From CALOCN01 sp942491735 (GTDB taxonomy: Bacteria > Eisenbacteria > RBG-16-71-46 > JABDJR01), in contig CALOCN010000014.1 of NCBI GenBank assembly GCA_942491735.1, positions 868,001-932,000 on the forward strand: a stretch of 64,000 nt of DNA, read 5' to 3'. Under the pieces are notes generated by a model. The model did not search any database. It was not told where the DNA came from and was given only the letters and a program-made list of their open reading frames with translations. The position numbers and the translations under genes are program-made. Below are positions 35,005 to 42,576 of the stretch, one piece after another. Every line of letters begins with the position of its first letter. The stretch's first letter is position 1.

Positions 35005-36125
35005 GGGTTCTCCACGGCCCGGGGACGTAGCCTCCGGGCGGTTCCGAGAGACGCGGATCCCAGCGAGCGCAGGAGTACCGGGACCCCCAACAGGGCGCCG
35101 ATCACCGAGGTGAACACCCGCCACACCAGGAGGTAGGTCGTCATGACCATGGGGGAGAGCACTTCACCGAAGATCCAGGCCGCGGACAGGCTGGCAATCC
35201 CCGAGGCACCCGGAGTGGGCGCGTAGTAGATCATCAGGTGCTGCAGGACCTGGAGTTCCAGGAACACCGGAAGGGACACCGTGGCCTCCAGCGCCCGGGC
35301 GATCACGAAGGCCATGACGTACTTGTTGACGAAGAGGGCGATGGTGGAGGCCAAGAGCCAGGGCAGGGACCCGGGCCGGCGCCGGAGAACCTCGGCCAGT
35401 CCCTGACGGGATGCATCGAGGTCCCGTTGCGCCTTGGCCAGGAGACGCGCCACCCGCATGTTCAGCCGGGGGAGGGGAGACAGCACCCGCCAGGCCGCTC
35501 GCCGCACCCGTCGCATGCCCTGGTGGGGAAACAGGATCAGGAGGAGCACCATTGCGGCCACTGTGGCCACCAGGAGAAGGCATCCCCGCAACGTCATCGA
35601 GAGCGCGGGGGAGAACAGGTCCGCGGGGAGGAGAACGGCCGAGAGCACGCCCGCGACCAGGAAGAAGACCAGGGTCGCCGCATAGGTGACCAGCGAAACG
35701 AGGAGACCCTGGGACACCGTGGCGCCGTATCGCCACAGCACGGCGAGCTGCGCCGGTCCGCCGCCGGTCTGGAACGGGGTCACCGCGCCCATGAGCATGT
35801 TCGCCCAGTTGGCGCACATGCACCGCCACAGCGAGATCTTCGGGAGCCCGCGACCGTTGAAGAAGATGCGGTAGCGAAGTCCCCCCAGGACGAAGTCCAC
35901 CGAGGCCAGGACCGCGAGTATCCCCAGCGCCCAGGCGGGGAAGCGGGTCAGCGCGTGCGCATCCGTAGGCGCGACGAATCGGGAAGCGAGGAGGATGCCG
36001 AACAGGGACAGCAGGAGGAACCCGATCCCCCCGGCCACGATCCGAGCGACGCCGGGTAGCGCGGGGCGGGTCTCCCCTTGGGTGGGTGCTCGAGGTGTCC
36101 TGGGGGGGCCGGATGGATGGTTCAT
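35001..36125 (-). CDS. Flippase-like integral membrane protein (UPF0104 / lysylphosphatidylglycerol synthase TM region)
   Basis: 374 aa from the ATG at 36125 (no good RBS; a TTG at 36173 is an alternative). Eight or so hydrophobic helices (IVAGGIGFLLLSLFGILLAS through VFTSVIGALLGVPVLLRSL) and the family signature around GAVTPFQTGGGPAQLAVLWRYG and YYAPTPGASGIASLSAAW, equivalent to the TP-xx-GG/PGG-x-G motifs of the MprF transmembrane region. Such stand-alone proteins are thought to move lipids across the membrane. Overlap with the PLD gene suggests a two-gene phospholipid synthesis and translocation unit (inference). Confidence 0.88.
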   Translation of the reverse strand: MNHPSGPPRTPRAPTQGETRPALPGVARIVAGGIGFLLLSLFGILLASRFVAPTDAHALTRFPAWALGILAVLASVDFVLGGLRYRIFFNGRGLPKISLWRCMCANWANMLMGAVTPFQTGGGPAQLAVLWRYGATVSQGLLVSLVTYAATLVFFLVAGVLSAVLLPADLFSPALSMTLRGCLLLVATVAAMVLLLILFPHQGMRRVRRAAWRVLSPLPRLNMRVARLLAKAQRDLDASRQGLAEVLRRRPGSLPWLLASTIALFVNKYVMAFVIARALEATVSLPVFLELQVLQHLMIYYAPTPGASGIASLSAAWIFGEVLSPMVMTTYLLVWRVFTSVIGALLGVPVLLRSLGSASLGTARRLRPRAVENP

Positions 36126-36274
36126 GCCGTCGTGGAAAGCAAGCCGGGGGCCAGCTTTCGGCTTCCGAGTCAACCTGCTGGCCGCGTTGCGGTTGCGTTG
36201 GCCGTCTTGCTCATCGCGTCAAGTTCCCGGCGGCTCTGCGTACCCGTCCGGATACGACGCTGTAGGGGAATCTA

Positions 36275-36306
36275 CATAGTGTAATTATTGACATGTTTTC
36301 ACTATG
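36275..36306 (+). promoter_or_regulatory. Inverted repeat over the HTH-gene promoter (putative operator)
   Basis: CATAGTG (36275-36281) and CACTATG (36300-36306) form a perfect 7-bp inverted repeat with an 18-base centre. The left half lies upstream of the -35 and the right half in the promoter spacer, so an occupied site would block RNA polymerase. The likely ligand is the dimeric HTH protein encoded immediately downstream (inference). The segment is markedly A+T-rich for this genome. Confidence 0.6.
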
Positions 36307-36316
36307 GCGATATCAT
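36288..36316 (+). promoter_or_regulatory. HTH-gene promoter TTGACA-N17-TATCAT
   Basis: Perfect -35 TTGACA (36288-36293), exact 17-base spacer and TATCAT (36311-36316, 5/6). Six bases then separate it from the ATG at 36323, so the predicted transcript begins at the start codon and is leaderless. Spacing and the sequence TTGACATGT are identical to the fic promoter at 18460. Confidence 0.75.
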
Positions 36317-36322
36317 CCCGGC

Positions 36323-36907
36323 ATGAAACGCAAAGGCACGCTCCGGATCCGTACCCCCGAACAACTGCGCGTCCTCGGCGCTCCCGCTACCCTGGAAGTG
36401 TTCGAGTCGCTCCAGTCTTCCGGACCGGGCACCATGGCCCAGGTCGGTGAGCGCCTGGGTCGCAAGGCGAACACGCTTCACTACCATGTGCGCAAGCTGG
36501 TGAGGCTTGGGCTGGTGAGGGCGGTCGACACCCGCCGTTCCGGAGCCCGCACCGAGACGGTCTACGACGTGGTGGCGGATCACTTCGAGGGTCCCACCGC
36601 TCCCCGGGATCCTGCCCTGCGCAAGGCCAGCACCGACGTGGTGGCCTCGTTGCTTCGTTTGGCTACCCGCGACTACATGCGCGCCGCCGAGGATCCGGGA
36701 CACCTCACCCGAAACGGCCGGCACCGAAACATCCTGGTGGAACGCCACAAGGCCTGGCTCACCCCCCAAGCCCTGGCCGACGTGAACCGCCACCTGCGGG
36801 CGATCCAGGAGATCGCCCACCGCCACCGTGAACCGGGGCGCGGCCAACTCTGCGCCATGACCGTCGTCATGACTCCCCTGGGCCAGGACAACGAACACGC
36901 CGACTGA
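36323..36907 (+). CDS. ArsR-like winged-helix transcriptional regulator
   Basis: 194 aa. Residues about 10-75 are a winged helix: EQLRVLGAPATLEVFESLQSSGPGTMAQVGERLGRKANTLHYHVRKLVRLGLVRAV, with recognition helix ANTLHYHVRKL, as in ArsR/HTH_20 regulators. The remaining 115 residues are helical and unassigned. The start at 36323 is chosen because the promoter predicts transcription from that A; the ATG at 36293 lies inside the -35 element and cannot be used from it. Two secreted-protein genes follow (21-base gap), so it probably controls itself and them through the CATAGTG repeat. No metal-binding Cys motif is visible; the ligand is unknown. Confidence 0.85.
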   Translation: MKRKGTLRIRTPEQLRVLGAPATLEVFESLQSSGPGTMAQVGERLGRKANTLHYHVRKLVRLGLVRAVDTRRSGARTETVYDVVADHFEGPTAPRDPALRKASTDVVASLLRLATRDYMRAAEDPGHLTRNGRHRNILVERHKAWLTPQALADVNRHLRAIQEIAHRHREPGRGQLCAMTVVMTPLGQDNEHAD

Positions 36908-36928
36908 ACACAACCCGGAGGAGTTCCC

Positions 36929-38128
36929 ATGCGAACAACCGTACTTGTCTCGACCTTGATCCTGTCCCTGGTGGCGGCTTGCCTGCTCTCCCCCCGCCCC
37001 ATCCCGGCCGAAACCGCCGGGGCCGCACACGCGGAGCCCCTTCTGCGCATTCCTTTCGACGGATCCAACGAGCTGATCGTGGTCCCGGTCTCGGTCAACG
37101 GTTCGCGTGATCTGCGGTGCATCCTGGACACGGGCATGCCCGAGGGCCTTTTCCTTCTGGATCCCGCGGTGGGAAAGGAGTTGGGGCTGGAGTACGTGAC
37201 CTCGGTCGCGGTGTCCGGAACCGGTAGCGAAACCAACATGGCCGGCATGGCCATGGGAGCCACCTTGTCCCTGGGCACAGTGGAGGTGGCCGACCAGCGG
37301 GTGATCGTGCTGGAGGAGGTTTCGGAGGTCGCGAACATGGGGATCGACGGCGTGATCGGGGGATCGTTCTTTCTCGAGTACGTTATCGAGGTGGATCATG
37401 ACGCCGGGCAGGTGACCCTGTTCGAGTCGGAATCCTACATCCTTCCACCCGGTGCCGAGGTGCTTGCCCTGACCCTCGCCGGCACCCGGCCCTACGTCGA
37501 GGTGGCGGTTGCCATCGACGGCGAGGAAGAGCACCCGCTCACCCTCTTCGTCGACTCCGGTGCCAACTCCGGGCTCTTTCTCAACACCCCGGGAATCGAC
37601 GGCCTGGCCACTCCGCAGGGCGGCATCCCCGGTCTCGTGGTCACCGGAGTCGGGGGCGATGTGCAGGGGGTGGTGGGGCGCGTGACGCGGTTCCGTCTGG
37701 GCACGCGGACGTGGTCGGATGTGCTGTGCCGCTTTCCCGACGTTGCCGACGGTCAGGACAAGGGGACCCTGGGGCTCGGCCTCCTGCGGGACTACCGGGT
37801 GACCTTCGACTATCCGGGAGCGCGCCTGATCCTCGGTCCCGCCACCCGGGAGAGCGAAGCGGAGGAACTCAACATGGCCGGTCTCGCCCTGCGACCGCTG
37901 CCGTTGGGCCGCTATCAGGTGCGGGGGATTTTTGCCGGATCCCCGGGCGCGGAGGCCGGGGTTCGTGAAGGCGACATTCTGGTCGCCATCGACGGCACGG
38001 AGGTCTCGGAGCTGGGCATGATCGATACCCGGCGCCGTCTCACCCGGGCCGGAGAAACGGTGACCCTCACCCTGGAGCGCGATGAACAGCGTCTCGAGTT
38101 GAAGGTCCGGTTGCGGAGGCTGATCTGA
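36929..38128 (+). CDS. Exported twin retropepsin-like aspartic protease with PDZ domain
   Basis: 399 aa. The signal peptide ends in a lipobox-like VAAC (Cys18), suggesting a lipoprotein. Two consecutive retropepsin-like domains follow: the first (about 37-165) has the active-site triplet as LDTG in RCILDTGMPEG, the second (about 180-310) as VDSG in LFVDSGANSG. Both have the downstream hydrophobic-Gly flap element (DGVIGGSFF; GTLGLGLLRDY). A PDZ domain is at about 315-399 (IFAGSPGAEAGVREGDILVAIDG). In retroviral proteases two DTG chains dimerise; here both halves are in one chain, as in pepsin. RBS GGAGGAG. It shares one base (TGATG) with the hydrolase gene downstream. Confidence 0.85.
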   Translation: MRTTVLVSTLILSLVAACLLSPRPIPAETAGAAHAEPLLRIPFDGSNELIVVPVSVNGSRDLRCILDTGMPEGLFLLDPAVGKELGLEYVTSVAVSGTGSETNMAGMAMGATLSLGTVEVADQRVIVLEEVSEVANMGIDGVIGGSFFLEYVIEVDHDAGQVTLFESESYILPPGAEVLALTLAGTRPYVEVAVAIDGEEEHPLTLFVDSGANSGLFLNTPGIDGLATPQGGIPGLVVTGVGGDVQGVVGRVTRFRLGTRTWSDVLCRFPDVADGQDKGTLGLGLLRDYRVTFDYPGARLILGPATRESEAEELNMAGLALRPLPLGRYQVRGIFAGSPGAEAGVREGDILVAIDGTEVSELGMIDTRRRLTRAGETVTLTLERDEQRLELKVRLRRLI

Positions 38129-39141
38129 TGCGTGCGGCGTGCCGGTTGCTTGCTGGGGTTGCGCTGCTCGTGTCGATCCCCGCCCAGGGGCAACAGAAGC
38201 GGTTTGACCAGGACCCCGCGCTCGACAACCTGGTTCATGCGGAGGACTACGCGACCTGTGAGCCCGGTACGCTCGGCCGGGTGACCCGGGTCGGGAACGG
38301 CCCGCACCCCATGATCCTCATCGCCGGTGTGGGATTCGGGGGGGAGGTGTTCGATTCCTTCATGGAGACCCGGACCGATCGCTACACCATGTACGCGGTC
38401 ACCCTGCCCGGGTTTGCCGGCACCGCGGCCCCGCCCATGCCCCCTTCCGGGACCAGCTACGGGGAACAGACCTGGACCCGGGGGGTGCGGGAGGCCGTAT
38501 CCCGGCTCATCGACAAGGAGCAATTGGACCGTCCCATCCTGGTCGCCCACTGGTTCACCGCCCCCCAGGTCGCGCTGGGCCTGGCCTTGGAGCGGCCGCG
38601 CGAGATCGGAGCGGTGATCGTCATCAGCGGCATCGCCCGTTACGACGGCGGCATGCTGCCCGCGACCACCCGGCTCGACGGTCGCATCGCCTACGTGGAC
38701 GGGACCCTGGCCCCCTCCTGGTTTCGCACCGTGACGCGCGACACCTGGGACGACAACAACTTCTATCCCGGAGACTACGCGCGGCATCCGGTCCGCGCCC
38801 TGCAGCTCTGGCGGGAAGCCGCGGCCGCGGAGCTACCGGTGTGGATCCGCTACCTGTGCGAAGGGTGGGGGCAGGACATCACCCTTGATCTGTCCGAGCT
38901 CACCGTACCCACCTTGCTGCTTCAGCCCGGTTTCGACGAGGACTTCTTCTTCGTCGAGGGACAGAACTACATGCAGGCGTTCTGCCGCGACTCCTGGAAC
39001 GGGGTGGCCGAGGGCAACGAGCACATCACGGCCCAGGTGATCGCGGACACACGGGCCTTCATGATGGACGATCAACCGGCGGCCCTGGACGCCGCGGTCG
39101 ACGCCTTCCTGGCGGGGCCGGGCTCACCCGGTCCCCGCTAG
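38128..39141 (+). CDS. Exported alpha/beta-hydrolase-fold protein lacking the nucleophile serine
   Basis: 337 aa with a signal peptide (RLLAGVALLVSIPAQG, cut near residue 21). The fold is recognisable: oxyanion strand HPMILIAGVGFGGEVFDSF, cap-proximal VTLPGFAGTA, then the strand-turn-helix LVAHWFTAPQVAL, where GxSxG should occur. Here the elbow is A140-H-W142-F-T-A, so Trp replaces the nucleophile. The acid (GFDEDF) and His (EGNEHITAQ) are kept. It is probably a non-catalytic binder or uses other chemistry. Its coupling to the twin retropepsin gene suggests a common exported function. Confidence 0.75.
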   Translation: MRAACRLLAGVALLVSIPAQGQQKRFDQDPALDNLVHAEDYATCEPGTLGRVTRVGNGPHPMILIAGVGFGGEVFDSFMETRTDRYTMYAVTLPGFAGTAAPPMPPSGTSYGEQTWTRGVREAVSRLIDKEQLDRPILVAHWFTAPQVALGLALERPREIGAVIVISGIARYDGGMLPATTRLDGRIAYVDGTLAPSWFRTVTRDTWDDNNFYPGDYARHPVRALQLWREAAAAELPVWIRYLCEGWGQDITLDLSELTVPTLLLQPGFDEDFFFVEGQNYMQAFCRDSWNGVAEGNEHITAQVIADTRAFMMDDQPAALDAAVDAFLAGPGSPGPR

Positions 39142-39149
39142 GCGAGGGT

Positions 39150-40655
39150 CTAGCCGATCGCGTCGTCGAAGAAGGCCTTGGCCGCGCGGGTAAAGGCGAT
39201 CCGGGACTCGTCCCAGGTGTAGAACATGTGTCCTCCCGGGTAGTTCGCCGTGACCAGGTTCCCGCGTTGGTCCGGGGTCAGCTTCATGAGGTCCACCAGT
39301 CGCTGGCTCGCGTAGTAGGGCGTGACCAGGTCGAAAAACCCGTGTGCGACGAAGACCTTCATGTGTTCGTTGAGGCTCATTCCGTAGCGCATGTCGTCCA
39401 TGGCTCCGGCCAGCTTCTTGAACACGTAGTCCCGGTCCTTGTCCTTCCAGGCCTGGTGCACCTCCATGCTCAGCAACCGATAGTCGATCTCGGTGTCGAG
39501 CCGGAGGGTAGTGCGCAGTTGGTGGTTCACCCCGCCGGTGAAGAGCCGGTCAATGGAAAACAGGGTGGGGTCCGGGCCGGGGTATTCGTCCCGGTCGGGG
39601 AACGCATCGATGGCGGTGATCGAGGCATCGTAGTGTCCACACAACCGCCGCTGATCCCGCAGCAGTTCCCGACAGAAGATCGTCGAGGTGATCCGGCCCC
39701 CGGCGCGTTCGATGACCAGAGCGGGAAGCCCGCAGAGATCGGCCATGGTCCCGATGATCCGGGTCCGTTCGTCGGCGGCGAGGCTGTCCCCCTGGGTGAG
39801 CCAGCGGGCGAGGTCGTTCTTCGCGAACGCCTCGGCCCGCGCGAGCAGATCCTCGCGCGACTCGCCGGCCGGTTGGGTGAGACCGTGCTGATGCGCGGAG
39901 GCGGCGAGGGACGGGAAGACCTCGACCCAGTACGTGAGATCGTAGTCCGAACCGACCAGGGACTCGAACTCGATGGCCGGCGAGATGAGGAAGGCTCCGC
40001 AGAGCCCCACCCCGTGGTTCTCCTGGAGGAGCCGCACCATCTTGGCGACCCGGAACCCGCCGTAGCTCTCCCCGGCAATGAAGATGGGCGAGGTCCACCG
40101 GTGATGCCGGGAAAGAAACCGCGAGATGAACTCCCCCAGGGCCTCGAGGTCCCGGTTGATCTCCCAGAACTCGGTGCTCTCCTTGGGGTCCCCGGACGGC
40201 TTGCCGCCTTCGGTCGGTTTGTCGTCCTTGGGAGGGTCCTCCAGGGCGCGGCTGAGACCGGTGCCGACCGGGTCGACGAAGACGAGGTCGGTGAAGCCAA
40301 GCCAGGTCTCATGGTTGTCCACCACCCGGGTGGGCGGCTTGGGCAGGGTCCCGTTCTCCGCGAAGGCGACCCGCTGGGGGCCCAACGCCCCCATGTGGAG
40401 GTAAGCCGACGCCGCACCCGGTCCGCCGTTGAATACGAAGGTGATGGGGCGATCCGGGGTGGTCTCTCCCGTGGCCAGGTAGGCGGTGTGGAACATGTGG
40501 GCGATCGGTTTGTGGACCTTGCGCAGGGTGATCCAGTCGGCCACAGCCCGGTAGGCCAGGGGCCCGTCGGTGAGGGTCAGGCTGTGTTCCGTGGTGGAAC
40601 CCTTGGGAGGAAACGGGGCGTCATTCTGCGGCGCTGCATCTTTTTTCTCGGACAT
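39150..40655 (-). CDS. Serine carboxypeptidase-like peptidase, family S10
   Basis: 501 aa. Catalytic residues S197 in GESYGG, D442 in HGFFDLVTPYYAS and H476 in YPGGHMFYT, and the substrate-carboxylate motif FNGGPGAAS near 75-83, are those of S10 serine carboxypeptidases, which remove C-terminal residues at acidic pH. The N-terminal 30 residues are polar, with no signal peptide from this ATG, so the protein is cytoplasmic or uses another export route. Bacterial S10 proteins are less common than eukaryotic ones. It has its own promoter and converges on the hydrolase gene with 8 bases between stops. Confidence 0.92.
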   Translation of the reverse strand: MSEKKDAAPQNDAPFPPKGSTTEHSLTLTDGPLAYRAVADWITLRKVHKPIAHMFHTAYLATGETTPDRPITFVFNGGPGAASAYLHMGALGPQRVAFAENGTLPKPPTRVVDNHETWLGFTDLVFVDPVGTGLSRALEDPPKDDKPTEGGKPSGDPKESTEFWEINRDLEALGEFISRFLSRHHRWTSPIFIAGESYGGFRVAKMVRLLQENHGVGLCGAFLISPAIEFESLVGSDYDLTYWVEVFPSLAASAHQHGLTQPAGESREDLLARAEAFAKNDLARWLTQGDSLAADERTRIIGTMADLCGLPALVIERAGGRITSTIFCRELLRDQRRLCGHYDASITAIDAFPDRDEYPGPDPTLFSIDRLFTGGVNHQLRTTLRLDTEIDYRLLSMEVHQAWKDKDRDYVFKKLAGAMDDMRYGMSLNEHMKVFVAHGFFDLVTPYYASQRLVDLMKLTPDQRGNLVTANYPGGHMFYTWDESRIAFTRAAKAFFDDAIG

Positions 40656-40703
40656 GGTGCCTCGATGGGGGGAGGGTGAATCACGACTATTCAGGGGGGC
40701 CGT

Positions 40704-40732
40704 ATTATCCCCCCCGGCCGGGGCATCCGCAA
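40704..40732 (-). promoter_or_regulatory. Promoter of the S10 peptidase gene
   Basis: Minus-strand TTGCGG (40732-40727), 17-base spacer and GATAAT (40709-40704, 5/6). The -10 lies in a G6/C6 inverted repeat (40694-40715) that could also be read as a hairpin between the divergent genes. Confidence 0.45.
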
Positions 40733-40769
40733 CTCAAGGCCCGGTGGGGCGGGGTCGGCCACGATGCCG

Positions 40770-40775
40770 TACACT
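40770..40775 (+). promoter_or_regulatory. -10-like element TACACT of the peroxiredoxin-mtn operon
   Basis: TACACT in CCGTACACTGGGC, identical over 13 bases to the element before radA, 40 bases before the start codon. No SAM-type riboswitch (no GA-rich K-turn or multi-helix junction) is visible in the 159-base divergent region. Confidence 0.4.
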
Positions 40776-40814
40776 GGGCCGCTCAAACGGACCGTACCCT
40801 CACCGGAGGTTTCC

Positions 40815-41411
40815 ATGGCCTTTACGCTCGAGCTTGGCGCCGCCGCTCCTGACTTCACCCTTCCGGGCACCGACGGCAACCAGTATTCCCTTTCCGATTT
40901 CAACGAGGACACGCTGGTCGTATTCTTTACCTGTAACCATTGCCCCTTCGTGGTCGGGTCGGACGAAGTCACCCGGGCCACGGCGCTCAAGTACGAGACC
41001 AAGGGCGTGCGCTTTGTCGGCATCAACTCCAACAGCGTGACCACGGTCCCCGAGGACGACATGGACCACATGGTCTCCCGGATGCAGGAGCACCGGTTCC
41101 CATGGCTCTACCTCCGCGATGAGGACCAGTCGGTGGCCAAGGCCTACGGTGCGCTGCGGACCCCGCATTTCTTCATTTTCGACAGCCACCGAACCCTGAT
41201 CTACACCGGCCGTGGCGTGGACAACCCCAGGGAAACGGACAAGATGACGGTCAACGATCTGGAGAACGTGCTGGAGGAAGTGACCTCGGGCCGCCCGGTG
41301 AGCCAGCCGTTGACCAACCCGATCGGTTGCAACGTGAAGTGGGACGGGCAGGACGCGCACTGGATGCCGCCCCAAGCCTGCGACCTGGTGACCCCGAAAG
41401 GACTCCCGTGA
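40815..41411 (+). CDS. Peroxiredoxin/thioredoxin-like protein (PRX_like1 type)
   Basis: 198 aa from the ATG at 40815 after a strong GGAGGT RBS. AhpC/TSA fold: GAAAPDFTLPGTDGNQYSLSDF, then VVFFTCNHCPFV with a C40-x2-C43 redox pair, GINSN and RTPHFFIFDSHRTLIYTG. The long C-terminal tail with NPIGCNVKWDG is typical of the PRX_like1 subgroup. It is probably a cytoplasmic thiol-disulfide or peroxide-handling protein. It is translationally coupled to mtnB (4-bp overlap), so it is cotranscribed with methionine-salvage genes; a redox role for that pathway is an inference. Confidence 0.9.
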   Translation: MAFTLELGAAAPDFTLPGTDGNQYSLSDFNEDTLVVFFTCNHCPFVVGSDEVTRATALKYETKGVRFVGINSNSVTTVPEDDMDHMVSRMQEHRFPWLYLRDEDQSVAKAYGALRTPHFFIFDSHRTLIYTGRGVDNPRETDKMTVNDLENVLEEVTSGRPVSQPLTNPIGCNVKWDGQDAHWMPPQACDLVTPKGLP

Positions 41412-42034
41412 TCGAACTCGACCGCCGCGAAGCCGCCTTGATGCTATCGACCGTGATTTTCCGGATCCACGCCCGCGGATGGTGCGAGGGCACCTCGGGA
41501 AACTACAGCATCGTCCTGCAACGGGACCCGCTGGAACTCCTGGTCACCCGCACCGGCGCCGACAAGCGGCTGGTCGGGCCCGCGGATCTCCTCCTCATCG
41601 ATGCCGACGCCAACCCGCTGGACGAGGATGCGCCGCAACCCTCCAGCGAAACACCGCTCCACACCACCCTGGCCGCGGGGTTCGGCGCCGGCGCGGTGCT
41701 CCACACCCACTCGGTCTGGGGAACCCTGCTGGGGGAACACCATCTGGAGGCGGGGGTGCTGCCCATCCAGGGCTACGAGATGATCAAGGGAATCACCGGC
41801 CGCACCACCCACGAGGACACCCTGGAAGTCCCGGTGTTCGCCAACACCCAGGACATGGTTGCCCTGGCCGGCGAACTGGAATCACGACGTGAGGCCATTG
41901 TCGGCGCGCGCGGCTTTCTCATTGCCGGGCATGGTCTGTACACTTACGGTTCCGATCTGGACGAGGCGGCCCGCCACGTCGAGATCCACGAGTTCCTGTT
42001 CGAGGTGGTAGGACGCAAGACATGGCCACGCTGA
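41408..42034 (+). CDS. mtnB: Methylthioribulose-1-phosphate dehydratase
   Basis: 208 aa class II aldolase-fold zinc enzyme. It dehydrates 5-methylthioribulose-1-phosphate to the diketone intermediate of methionine salvage. Family blocks: FHARGWCEGTSGNYS-like (ARGWCEGTSGNYSI), SSETPLHTTL, the zinc His pair VLHTHSVWGT and the third His in IAGHGLYTYG. The GTG at 41408 overlaps the upstream stop (GTGA). The 3' end overlaps mtnD by 13 bases. Confidence 0.93.
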   Translation: MIELDRREAALMLSTVIFRIHARGWCEGTSGNYSIVLQRDPLELLVTRTGADKRLVGPADLLLIDADANPLDEDAPQPSSETPLHTTLAAGFGAGAVLHTHSVWGTLLGEHHLEAGVLPIQGYEMIKGITGRTTHEDTLEVPVFANTQDMVALAGELESRREAIVGARGFLIAGHGLYTYGSDLDEAARHVEIHEFLFEVVGRKTWPR

Positions 42035-42576
42035 CCGAATCCGGATCCGATACCCCCCTCACTGATTCCGCGCATATCCGCGAGTACCTGGGCCGACATG
42101 GCATCTGGTACCGGCGGTTCGACGGAGGGGACACGCTCACCGATCAGGCTACCCCGGATGACGTGCTGGCCGCCTACGATGCGCCGATCGCCGAGCTCAA
42201 GACCGAGGGAGGCTATGTGACCGCGGACGTCATCGACATCCAGCCGGACACGCCCGGTCTGGAGGCCATGCTGGCGAAGTTCGACAAGGAACACTGGCAT
42301 GACGAGGACGAGGTCCGTTTCATCGTGGCCGGGCGGGGGATCTTCCACATCCACCCCAAGGATGCGCCGGTGTTTCGCATCGAGGTCCTGGCCGGGGACA
42401 TGATCAACGTGCCCCGCGGGACCCTGCACTGGTTTCATCTGTGCGACGAACGACGTATCCGCGCCATCCGTCTCTTCCAGGACCCCGCGGGATGGACACC
42501 CCACTACAGCGACTCGGGTGAGGACGCCCGTCACATCCCCATGTGCATGGGACCCTCGGACTTCCCCCGCCGGTGA
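42022..42576 (+). CDS. mtnD: Acireductone dioxygenase
   Basis: 184 aa cupin. It cleaves the acireductone with O2 to the keto-acid precursor of methionine (Fe form) or to the off-pathway product plus CO (Ni form). The 3-His/1-Glu metal site is H91, H93, E97 (EHWHDEDEVRF) and H136 (GTLHWFHL). The N-terminal domain IWYRRFDGGDTLTDQA is the usual one. It starts inside mtnB, and its stop overlaps the mtnC GTG by 4 bp. With mtnB and mtnC it covers the three steps from MTRu-1-P to ketomethylthiobutyrate. Confidence 0.95.
   Translation: MATLTESGSDTPLTDSAHIREYLGRHGIWYRRFDGGDTLTDQATPDDVLAAYDAPIAELKTEGGYVTADVIDIQPDTPGLEAMLAKFDKEHWHDEDEVRFIVAGRGIFHIHPKDAPVFRIEVLAGDMINVPRGTLHWFHLCDERRIRAIRLFQDPAGWTPHYSDSGEDARHIPMCMGPSDFPRR

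Noticed and set aside
40656..40814. SAM or MTR-related riboswitch before the mtn genes
   Set aside because: No multi-helix junction or conserved core could be found; the region is explained by two divergent promoters and a G6/C6 repeat.
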